Assembly: GCA_021029095.1 (NCBI GenBank)
Contig: JAJOHG010000473.1
Span: 1 to 17,950, forward strand
Direction of reading: 5' to 3'
Source: Phellopilus nigrolimitatus
Taxonomy: Eukaryota > Basidiomycota > Agaricomycetes > Hymenochaetales > Hymenochaetaceae
DNA length: 17,950 bases
The position numbers were made by a program, and so were the translations under genes. Under the pieces are notes generated by a model that was not told where the DNA came from, made no database searches, and saw only the letters and a list, made by a program, of their open reading frames with translations. Within the stretch, counting starts at the first letter, position 1; each line of letters begins with the position of its first letter. This document shows positions 1-8,372 of the stretch, piece by piece.

Positions 1-859
1 CGGTCGAAGACGCCAGATAGGATAAGTCGGGTTGTGGCCTACAGAACAACTATGAAATGAGCACATGAGTAAGGGCTGAGAATTGCGCACAATGGTAGTT
101 TCAAAGGGGAAACCGAGAGCCAGCGGCAGGACGTGCCCGTTGTCTTTTTCGCCAACGCCTTTCCGTCTACACCGTAATGTGGGTGCAAGAACACGATCAA
201 ACCCGCGTCCGCAAGCGCCTCCATACGGGCTCCAGCTGCTCGTCGTCGAGCCTCTGCCAATACCCGGGTCCCCATGATAATGCCCTTAAATGCGGCAGCT
301 TCGTGATCTGGCGGATTGACTCCAGCAGCGCCGCGTCTCAATCTCCGGCACCAGCGGGAGCAGACCGAAGCCATACAGCCGGCGCAAGGACGTGCCCGCG
401 ACAGCCGGCGACGAGGAGCAATACGCTTCGAGATCATCGTTGAGCTCGCTAGCGAGCGTCGTCGCCTCGGCCGGGGGCATAAAGTCGAGCCACGGGTTAG
501 CTGAGCTGTGGTCAGTCAAGCTGTGAACGCGCTCGGGCGGGAGGGTGTTACCTGACGACAGACAGATCTATGCCGTGCTTGTCCATGAAATTCAGCTTCT
601 GCGACCTGTCCCAATACTGTATATATAAGCAGAGCGACATTGCATCGTTGGAACGATGATAGACCAAACGCCCACCTGCGGGCCAATGGGTCTTCCGCTG
701 ATCGGCTCGTTCTCGAGGATCACCAGACGCTCCTCTGTGCCGCCCTGCGCCCCCGCCCTCGACGATGCGCGGTACGGCCGAACGCGAGCGGAGGACATTC
801 GCGTAGCGCGGGAGGTAGACATGCGTGTGGATGTCGACAAGTAGTTTCTTGGTAGCCAT
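1..859 (-). pseudogene. ACMSD-like amidohydrolase (amidohydrolase_2 family), 5' part, frame-disrupted
   Basis: The ATG is at 859. The exons I read on the minus strand are 859-676, 616-552, 505-91 and 38-1 (continuing off the window), with GT-AG introns of 59, 46 and 52 nt. The N-terminus contains LVDIHTHVYLPRYA, the HxH metal-binding signature of the amidohydrolase fold (H11, H13). Later blocks are family-typical: KHGIDLSVV joined across an intron to SSANPWLDF, RLYGFGLLPLVP, KGIIMGTR, ADAGLIVFLHPHYGVDGK, DNGHVLPLALGFPFETT and RLILSGVFDR. These match fungal relatives of 2-amino-3-carboxymuconate-6-semialdehyde decarboxylase, which are metal-dependent decarboxylases or hydrolases of small carboxylates. 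The substrate cannot be read from the sequence. The blocks lie in different frames: about seven single-base indels are needed (near 750-754, 331, 285-290, 263-266, 248-252, 219-222 and 151-153). All splice sites survive, so this is either a young pseudogene or sequencing error. Confidence 0.8.
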
Positions 860-1918
860 CTTCTTTGGTTATTTCAGCCAGCTGGGCTAGCGCTGCTCGA
901 CTTGCGGGAGGATGAAGTGCCTGCTGATCAGGCACAGCTCACAGTTATCGGCCCGGTTCATCAAGTAAGTACGTAAAAATAAATAAAAATAAGTAGCCGA
1001 CGTCGCTCTCCAGTCCGTCCAGCCAGGTTGCTCGCATGCATTGAGCACGAACCGGCCGCCACATTGACAAAATGTCGATGACGGAAGGAAAAGCGTTTCA
1101 GCTCCCAACTCGTGTGTGATGGGGAGAAAAAACTCGACTCACACCAAGACAAAACCTCATGATCGTTGTGATTCTTGCTGATGTGTCCTGCAGTCAAGGC
1201 GCAGAAGCTATCTATACTTTAAAAGACATTCCAAAGGGGTCTTAAGTGTTGGTATGAGCAGCTTTTGTTTTCGGTCGTACCCTAATTTATTAAAAACCAA
1301 CTGTTTACAGCCGAATTACTCGTCACCTAACCCCGGGGACGGCCCTAACCGTATGCAATACGACAGATTCAGGTTGGGTTACTGTGAAAGATCTATTCGA
1401 AAGAGCTTGAGCGATCGTGCATCGGTCCCGTGTGAATAAAGAAGGGGCTCATGTTCAAGTAAGCTCGAGATCAACGACATCTATCGCTGAATTTTTGGTC
1501 GTAGATGAACGAAATGGTTAGTGATTTTGACGTGTTCTTTACATTTGCGATACGCTCTAACTCTCTTATTCCGCTCGCGATGCAAATGTGCTTCTTACAA
1601 CATGGCAATACCGAAGTGGTGCCGTCTCACAGAGTCCGAGGATTTAATTCCGTTCCATCGTTATCGAATGCCTGCGTCACGCGAGACGTCATACATGTCA
1701 TCGAGTGGAAGACGTCTGTCCAAAAGAGGGAAATTCCCGCCACCGACGCGTCTTGTTGCGCTTCCGAGAGCGCGTTCCTGACATAATTCTCGCTGCCCAT
1801 AAATACCTGCCTGCCACTCCCGTCTCCCTCATTCGTTTCTTGACCTCGTTCCCCCATCTCCCCTCCAGCAGCAGAAGCACCCTCCACTCGGAGCACTCTC
1901 AACAGAAACCCGGGAAAC
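860..1918. other. Divergent intergenic region between the amidohydrolase and the duplicated-exon gene
   Basis: About 1.06 kb separates the minus-strand amidohydrolase start from the plus-strand ATG at 1919. It presumably holds both promoters. Open frames here (for example 1254-1439 and 1521-1781 plus, 961-1197 minus) are short, have no domain-like content and do not connect by good splice signals to either gene. From about 1808 to 1918 the plus strand is strongly pyrimidine-rich, as expected of a fungal core promoter and 5' leader. Apart from the TATA-like element listed separately, I see no recognisable site. Confidence 0.5.
1798..1805 (+). promoter_or_regulatory. TATA-like element (CATAAATA)
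   Basis: CATAAATA lies about 115 nt upstream of the ATG at 1919. It is followed by a C/T-rich stretch and then a good start context, aaacATGGTG. This supports 1919 as the start of the downstream gene, but it is a sequence match only. Confidence 0.35.
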
Positions 1919-4900
1919 ATGGTGTTCCTCCGGGATTCGCCCCGACTCTCTCCCTCGTCCTGTCCCTCGTTCCCCCCGTCAACGACGACCGCGCCCTCCA
2001 CGTCCGTCAGCCCGGCTATGTGGACAAGTATGACTTCGACACCTCGTACTCGTTTGCACAGACCCTGTACGGCGCGCAGTCCTCCAAGAACGGCCCGGTG
2101 CTAGACCTTGCCACCCAGTCAGTCAACCCGGACTTCCTCTCCACCCTGTTCCAGTGCGGCGGCGAGGACCTTGCCACCTCCCTCGGATTTACCCCTGCAC
2201 CGTCTTCTACTCTTGCATCGGACTACGCACCTAGGCACCCGGAATACACGCCGTACGACAATAATGGACAGGCCTTTGCCACCCCCGCATGCTTCTCGTC
2301 CCCGCCCGTCATCGAGCTCCTCGAGCTTCCGGAATCAGTCGACGAACACTTCGCACACGGTAATTACACATCTATCACGGTCTCTGATGACGCTGGCATG
2401 GGTATACCCGCCGGGGTTGCCGGGGTTGAGAAGGCATATGCCGCTCACGTCGAACAACCCATGGTGCTTACCGATGCCACGCTGTCTGATGCTACACCGT
2501 CCGATACCACGCCGTCCGATGCCACACCGTCGACCCCAACTCTTGCTGCAGAGATTGTCGCACACGCGAGAAATGCCACCGAGGACGCTGACGCCGAGCT
2601 GGTCTTTGAGGCCGCCTACGTCGAGCCGTCCATCGAACTCACAGGCGCGGACTCAGAGTTCGCGCCGCCACTCGCCTCAGGGGTCAGAGAAATCATTGAT
2701 GAATTCTCTGCAATTGGAGTACACCTTGTGACTATCGTACGTCTGCTCCATTTCGTGCTACCATGATCTGCTAACATACCCGCTGCGGTGATAGGCTTTT
2801 ACAACCTTCAAGCTCGCTATTATCATCAGAGAGCGCATCTATTATCGGTTTGGATCAATCGCACACTATGTCTACGACGTAGTTGTTGTACGCCATGTGA
2901 GCTATTCAAATGCGCTTTATCCATTGTATTCGACGGCTCACGCTTCCGTTTGCGACAGGTCTCTTCTCTGGCAGCCATGACTTATGAAACTATGCTGGCC
3001 TCGCTCTGTATCATTGTACGTGTTCTCTTCTTTGGATAATTTAATGTCCGCTCACTTGTCCGGGCTTCTTAGGCAGCAATCGCTGTATTGATTTATGGCG
3101 CCCTACTATACCGTAAAGACTTTCTCGAAGACATATCACTCGCCCGCGCCGAAATGGTCGCTAACGCGTCCTCTCGTATCACTACATCAAGAGAATCTGA
3201 AGACGAGATCGAAACTTCATACTCGGAGAGCGACCGATCTCCAAACGCAGACCACGACGACCTGAGCGAGGATGAGAAATCAGGGGCGACTATGGTAAGC
3301 TTCTGTTACTCCCACTTTGCTCGTGCTCACGTCCTCCAAGGCTCCTGTTGACAACAACAGCTACCGCTGCGTAATGTTTACCGACTCTTACGCCCGTGTC
3401 CGTCTTTCGGAATGCAAGGACATGGTTGTAATCCGGAACCCAGGTCTCAAGGCCGACGTACCTGCCACGCCGTTGATCCCCGCGCATGCTGCTGACATTG
3501 TCGCACATGCGGGAAATGACATCGAGGACGCCGACGCCGGGCTGGTCTTTGAGGCCGCCAACGTCGAGCCGTCCATCGAAATCACAGGCGCGGACTCAAA
3601 GTTCGCGCCTTCGATGCGATCGCAGTCACTTAGTCCAGAATCGAGAAAGATCGTCGAGGGATTCGCTGTTATCGGAGTGTTTCTTCAAGCGATTTTGGTT
3701 TCTTTTGGAGGCATCGTGAGTTTACAACCGGCTCGCATCTAGGGCCTGCTGACGTTTAGGCCGCAATTGCAGACTTCAAAGTTGACATTGATGCTGAAGA
3801 TGTGGATCGTTTCAACATTCAGTTCGCTCTTTCAGTACGTAGCCTTGATCTACAAGGTGCGTTAATGAGCAATGCGTCCTTTTGAATGCAGTTCTGATAT
3901 CGTCCATGTACTAGATCGTCAGGTGTGTTCTAATCATGTGTTCGAGTAAAGGCGAGACATACGCATTGTTTTGCTTCGTCTTGGTAAGCACGTATCTTCA
4001 TGGATAGCAGCACCCGCTTATCGATGAGTCTTTATTAGGGTACAAACGATTTCAGGAGTCTCGTCGAGGATATCGTTGTCTCTCTTCGGTCTCGAAAGAC
4101 CGAAGAGACTGGGGAAGTGTCAGAAAGCGAGATTTCGGATATGGAAGAGGAAGACGACGTTCCTGTTATGGTGAACGACTCGATCGACGATGGCATTCTG
4201 GTAAGCTTTGTATGAGCGTATTCAGTCCGCTCTGCTTACACCTTTTGCAGCCACCTGTTGCTAATGAGATTCCTGTCGACGACGCCATCTTGCTTACTTC
4301 CCTTCCAACTTCTGCTTCGAGTGACGAGGACGCGAACATAACGGAGATGTCTTTGTCGAGCAACGTCGTCTCTGCACCGGAGGCATCTGCTGGTGACGCT
4401 GCTACGACTGTCGTATCTGAGGTCGTGCTCGCGTACGAGAAAGCGGACCAGAAGGAGGCAGAGATGGGATCGTCGACTGGTTATAACGTCGAAGTCAAAG
4501 GCTCAGAACTCATCGACGCTGTCAACGACGAGTCGTTTCTCAGCTCTGGATCATCAGCGACGCTCTGCGGCGAGGCTCTATCTGTAATGGTTGACCTGGC
4601 TCCTGGTCTCTCGATCGAGGACGGTGCGCACGCTGTGGACTCTCAACGTGATGGTACCCTTCAGCCTATGGACACATTCGAGAGCGCTGATAACCTGAAG
4701 CACTCGGACATCGAAGACGAAGACGTGGAGGTCGTCAACGCGATGAAGATCGACAACGTGCTCGGTGAGACATCTTCGGTGGTGCTCTCGGACGATGCGC
4801 TGTTTGCAACAGGTGATTCGTCTTCTGGTTCTTTGACTGAGGAAGGCACGCATGCTGCCGACTCTGGACTTGGTACCTCCGAGCTCATGGTGATACTCGA

Positions 4901-5876
4901 GAGCACTGAACCCCTGGAAGTCTCGAATGAAATCGGCCCTATGGAAAGCGTCATTCCGGACTCTGATGACTCAGAGGTTTCAGCCACGTCCCTGGAATCG
5001 TCGGTGAACGAAGAAGGAAAGGGCATTAATCTCGAGGACGCCTCGACCCTCCCAGCTTTCCCGTTGGCTGAAAACGCGATCGTCACGGACTCGGCACTTT
5101 GTAATGCAGACTCGTCTACTTCTACATCTGATACCTGCGTTGACTCGTTCTCGTCTCTTGAAAATGCCGCGGCAACTTTGCCGTCTGAGCCCTCGGCTAT
5201 TCTGGTTCCTGCCGAAATGAATTCTGCTCCGTCTCCTTCTACGGTCGATGAGATACCTGAGGTCGCGGAAAGACAAGTTGCTTGGGTGAAGAGACCTGCC
5301 AACCGGCGAGGCGGTGGAGGACCTGCTCGGAAACGCGCTCGGGAGCAACGCGTCGCGATATTCAAGGACATGCCTTTCTGGGACGATGCGGACGATGCTT
5401 CTCCGGCCTCAACCCCTGATAATGTTGCGCCCTCAGCCTCTTCAGCTTCGACTTCTGATAGTGTTGCTTCTTCCTCCGAGCCCTCGATGTCTCCTAGGAT
5501 CTCTTCGGCGCCCTCCGAACTCTCTATGCCTGCGAGAGATTCTTCGGCTTCAACCCCTGATGACGCGTCCTCTGAGTGTTCTGTGTCTCCTAGGATGTCT
5601 GCATCTACCGCTATAGCTTCTCTGGCCGATGCTGCCGCCGGGAATGAGCAATGTGTTCCTGACAAATGTGACAGATGTATTGGCGACTGTGTTCTGCACC
5701 CATGCCCCAAATCGAATGACCATGGACCTTCTGGAAGCGATCCTTCAAGTGATAGTCGGCGTTGCGAGGAATGCGACTGTAATGACCGTCGAGGTCAAGG
5801 CCTTTCGAACGGCTACCGCTGCTGCGAGGACCACAGCCGTGGCGAACGTCGAAACGGCGGCTCGTCCAGCGATTAA
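1919..5876 (+). CDS. Unrecognised multi-exon protein with internal exon-set duplication, hydrophobic segments, acidic Ser-rich domain and Cys-rich tail
   Basis: I recognise no family. The exons supported by frame and splice sites are about 2011-2736, 2795-2896, 2959-3015, 3073-3294, 3341-3715, 3760-3834, 3915-3983, 4039-4200 and 4251-5876, giving about 1,140 residues. All eight internal introns (44-80 nt) are phase 0. Copy 1 (about 2520-3294) and copy 2 (about 3463-4200) of a duplicated segment share the motif VEPSIE(L/I)TGADS(E/K)FAP. Each continues into hydrophobic, membrane-like stretches (LCIIAAIAVLIYGALLY in copy 1; IGVFLQAILVSFGGI and YALFCFVL in copy 2) and then an acidic Ser/Glu segment. 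Exon 9 is long, acidic and Ser-rich. It has a basic NLS-like patch near 5290-5350 (GPARKRAREQR) and about ten Cys near the end, including CDRC and CEECDC. The start is unresolved: ATG 1919 has a good context, but its frame differs from the frame used from about 2011 onward. An 89-nt intron (1922-2010) directly after the ATG would fit, as would a missing base. The junction around 3835-3914 is also uncertain. Confidence 0.65.
2470..2529 (+). repeat. Four-unit 15-nt coding repeat (TDATL/SDATP/SDTTP/SDATP)
   Basis: Four consecutive 15-nt units encode TDATL, SDATP, SDTTP and SDATP, just upstream of duplicated copy 1. The unit length is a multiple of three, so copy-number changes keep the frame. 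It reads as a low-complexity Ser/Thr/Pro linker. Confidence 0.8.
2545..2666 (+). repeat. Copy 1 of the internal duplication (122-nt high-identity core)
   Basis: This 122-nt stretch aligns without gaps to 3488-3609 with 11 mismatches by hand count (about 91% identity). It encodes the VEPSIELTGADSEFAP region. Weaker similarity extends upstream to about 2520. At the protein level it extends downstream through the next exons (IIDEFSAIGV here, IVEGFAVIGV in copy 2). Confidence 0.9.
3488..3609 (+). repeat. Copy 2 of the internal duplication (122-nt high-identity core)
   Basis: This is the partner of 2545-2666, offset by 943 nt, ungapped, in the same orientation and frame. It encodes VEPSIEITGADSKFAP. 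Eight of the 11 differences change the amino acid. The exons that follow (3760-3834, 3915-3983, 4039-4200) correspond in order and approximate size to copy-1 exons 2795-2896, 2959-3015 and 3073-3294. Confidence 0.9.
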
Positions 5877-6023
5877 AGTCGCTACGATGACCGCAACCCC
5901 GCTGAACGTCGTGGCCAAAATGCTTTAGGAGATGATTTCTGTGAGAGCGGTGTGCGTCGTGAACGCGAAAGCCAGGATGAATGGCTTGGAGGACGTTTTT
6001 ATTTGCGAGGTGATAGTACGTAG
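5877..6023 (+). other. Coding-like in-frame continuation after the TAA stop
   Basis: After the TAA at 5874-5876 the same frame stays open for 48 codons, to TAG at 6021-6023. The content resembles the tail before the stop: ERRGQNALGDD after the stop, DRRGQGLSNGY and RGERRNGG before it. A GTACGT donor-like site overlaps the second stop at 6016. This may be a lost C-terminus after a recent stop gain, or a sequencing or gene-model issue. The alternative is that it is simply 3' UTR. Confidence 0.4.
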
Positions 6024-6606
6024 GGAGGCCACTTGAAAAGGGATGGTCGTATTGGCGGATGACGCGCCGATGGGGAATGATATCAAGAACCGTCAAGGAG
6101 TAATATTTTCTTCTATTTGTTTCTTCTCGGGATCTGTGATTGTGGCTGCACACTTGTTTATGACTTGAACCCAGGCTGGACCGATTCGTATCATTATTTC
6201 TTTTTTTGTTTGATTTGTACTACCGAGAACTCTTTGTATTCCGTTATGCTCGATTCCCACGTGTATCTACTGCTATTGATTATAATTTTAATTGATTTTA
6301 TTTACATGCTCGTCTGAAGGCCGAAATTTTTGAGAATGCAATAACTCAAGTGCATTGCTGACGCGAGTAGCAATTGAACAATGTTCGGCCGTATAATGAC
6401 TTCTGCCACCGTGGTCTGGGAAGCTCATTTTCGTCTGATTTCTAAAGTCAGCACGATCTACGATATGCCGAAACTAGCTCGCCGTCTATCACTCACCTTT
6501 CCTTGTTATAAGTAATCTAGTTCATCTGATACACTTCATCACCCTCTTTTTACTTATTTACTTGGGAGTTCAAATCCTTCATTGATTGTCTGCTGTTCAT
6601 TCTTAG
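6024..6606. other. Intergenic / 3' region, AT-rich
   Basis: No gene is supported here. The stretch at about 6190-6310 is T/A-rich, as expected of a fungal 3' UTR or terminator area. The open frame at 6117-6317 is hydrophobic only because of T-rich codons. A 180-residue minus-strand frame (5611-6153) is antisense to the preceding exon. Confidence 0.5.
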
Positions 6607-6813
6607 ATATCATTGCAGGAAAGCGTACTCAATATATCCGTCAAGTCTACTCTGCTTCCACAGCAGTTTGATAAGCCTCGTTTGATCCATCGACGTCCAA
6701 ACCAAGAGATCCTTCACGAGCTAGATAACCTATTCCATGACTTTGTCATCGCTCATGCTTATGCCGCAGACAGATCACATGCTCTGTCTGACGAAATCAC
6801 AAAAAATGAGTAG
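6607..6813 (+). other. Coding-like island, possible terminal exon or gene remnant
   Basis: After an acceptor-like ttcttag, one frame is open for 68 codons to TAG at 6811-6813. The amino-acid mix is natural-looking and includes NQEILHELDNLFHDFVIAHA, with ordinary codon choice. There is no ATG at its head and no convincing upstream exon. I do not recognise it. It could be the last exon of a small gene, a remnant, or chance. Confidence 0.3.
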
Positions 6814-7468
6814 CATGAGCGAAAAAAAACTACAGTCACCAACGCAGGTCAGCCGTTCCCTCGAGAAATAAGTACCTTTGTGATAGATACCTCAGACTGG
6901 AGGAGGTAGACAACTGCTGCAATGTTTCCGGGTTCCAGAGGTCGGTACACGCACATCAGCTGCATGTGACACGCTTGTACGAAATGGCGCGATATAATAA
7001 CACGAGACAAGGGAGAATATAGGCTATTGCAAATGCGCGCGGTTTTAATAGTAGATAAAAGCCTGGGTGATTATAGGTGTGTTTAGCTACATGTACTGGA
7101 GAAGCGAGAAAAGAAGGAAGGCAACAACGCAAGAGTTAATGGATGAGTGCGGCCACCGCCTGGTATCTGGCTTGTGGCTTCAGATTCCAGAGTGATGCGG
7201 GAAGGAACTTCTTCCCCGCGCTGTTTGTCGTGAAGTTGGATCGATGCATGTTGTGGGGTCGAAATGCTTCGCGTCGATCGGCGTCGGTTGGTGTCGATCA
7301 TGCTGGATATGGAAATAGTTTATTATCGTGGTCCGTGAAACAGCATGGATCGGTGGCCATTCACCGGCGTTCGTTCCTCGTGTCTCGAATGTAAAGAGGT
7401 GGTGCATGTTTTTTCAAAAAGCAAACAGGCAGTGAGGTCGACTGCATGGGCGTGTCTTGCATGAGGGT
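6814..7468. other. Intergenic stretch with no supported gene
   Basis: Overlapping frames on both strands (7083-7301 and 7180-7407 minus, 7143-7394 plus) are short and show no domain, splice or codon-bias support. I see nothing further here. Confidence 0.5.
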
Positions 7469-8286
7469 TTACAACGGCTCGAGCGGGGTAGAGATAGGAG
7501 GCGGCGCGTCAGGAGGCAAGTCAGAAGTGGTGATCACCAGGTCTACGTGACCTCCGATTTCGAGCTCGTCCAATGCTTGACCGACGTGGTTTACGATAAG
7601 ACTAGACAAGCCGAAGATTACACGCATATGCCTCGTCCCTGTTCGACAACCGCTGATTATAACGAACAACTGAACAGGAGGATACAGAAATGATATTCGA
7701 CGCCCTCTTTTCTCGAAGTGTGAATTTCAGAATTATATAGAAAAGAATATCTTATTTTCAAGAAATTGACGGACGAGCTCCCCTTCCTTGCGGCCGCATC
7801 AACACAGTTATGAGCAACCAAGAACTAGTCGGCCCATGCACCCAGTTCTCTTAACTTTGGACCACAGGTACCGTTCAATCTTGTCGGCAATGCTTTCAGA
7901 GCGAACATCAATATAACGAACGCGAATCACATACAATGTACTTACAACGTCCCCTTCAAAGTAAAATAAACTGGCGGAGTGCATTCCTCTTCAGGATCTT
8001 TGTGTAATGGTGACAACAGCTAGACAAGAGATATCCAGTCAATGCTGGGCTTCGCCTGAGTGCGTTATAACAGAAGACACGAGTTTACTCCGAAAACCTG
8101 GAAAAGAATCATTCAGATGGGGTTTTGTTGGCCAAAGTATGAAAAATGGGAAAAGAAAAGGCATGGCAATCTCATGCATCACTCAAACTTCCAAATAAGC
8201 TTGAGCAATGTGAGTTCATAATCATGGTAAACACGATCAGAAGAGCCGAGAACGGGATAGCAGATAACTAAAAACTGTTCCTTACC
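7469..8286 (-). pseudogene. Minus-strand coding-like islands, possible decayed or small unrecognised gene
   Basis: Three separate minus-strand islands look more coding than their surroundings. The segment ending at 8286 (LLVRRWPEWDANFEIAREIA) is followed at once by a GTAAGG donor. The ORF 7984-7808 is 58 codons from an ATG and includes VRSESIADKIERYLWSKVKR. The terminal segment from about 7601 to the TAA at 7469, after a tctag acceptor-like site, includes VGQALDELEIGGHVDLVITT and a Pro-rich end. I could not join them into one open frame. They may be exons of one gene, remnants, or in part chance. The first island overlaps the 3' end of the RRG7-like gene in a different frame. I assign no function. 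Confidence 0.3.
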
Positions 8287-8372
8287 TCGCTATCTCCCTC
8301 GCGATCTCAAAGTTTGCATCCCATTCAGGCCAGCGGCGCACAAGCAAGTAGTAAGAAAGCCATCGTCCAGAA

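Noticed and set aside
1627..2001. 124-residue minus-strand frame over the promoter of the duplicated-exon gene
   Set aside because: It is a Gly/Glu-rich mirror of a pyrimidine-rich leader, with no ATG-led or conserved segment.
4661..5710. 349-residue minus-strand open frame
   Set aside because: It is antisense to exon 9 of the duplicated-exon gene. Its Ser/Glu-rich content is the reverse complement of GAx/TCx codons, and the plus strand is tied in by a clean phase-0 splice at 4201-4250.
5629..5928. 99-residue Ala/Val/Thr-rich plus-strand frame overlapping the Cys-rich tail
   Set aside because: It is offset from the exon-9 frame, which runs on without a break into the Cys-rich tail. I kept the continuous frame, though a late frameshift cannot be fully excluded.
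5611..6153. 180-residue minus-strand open frame rich in His/Arg
   Set aside because: It is antisense to the exon-9 tail and its downstream continuation, with no domain and no splice support.
6560..6580. T-loop-like string (gagttcaaatcc) suggesting a tRNA
   Set aside because: The flanking bases do not pair as a T-arm, and no acceptor, D or anticodon stems can be found around it.
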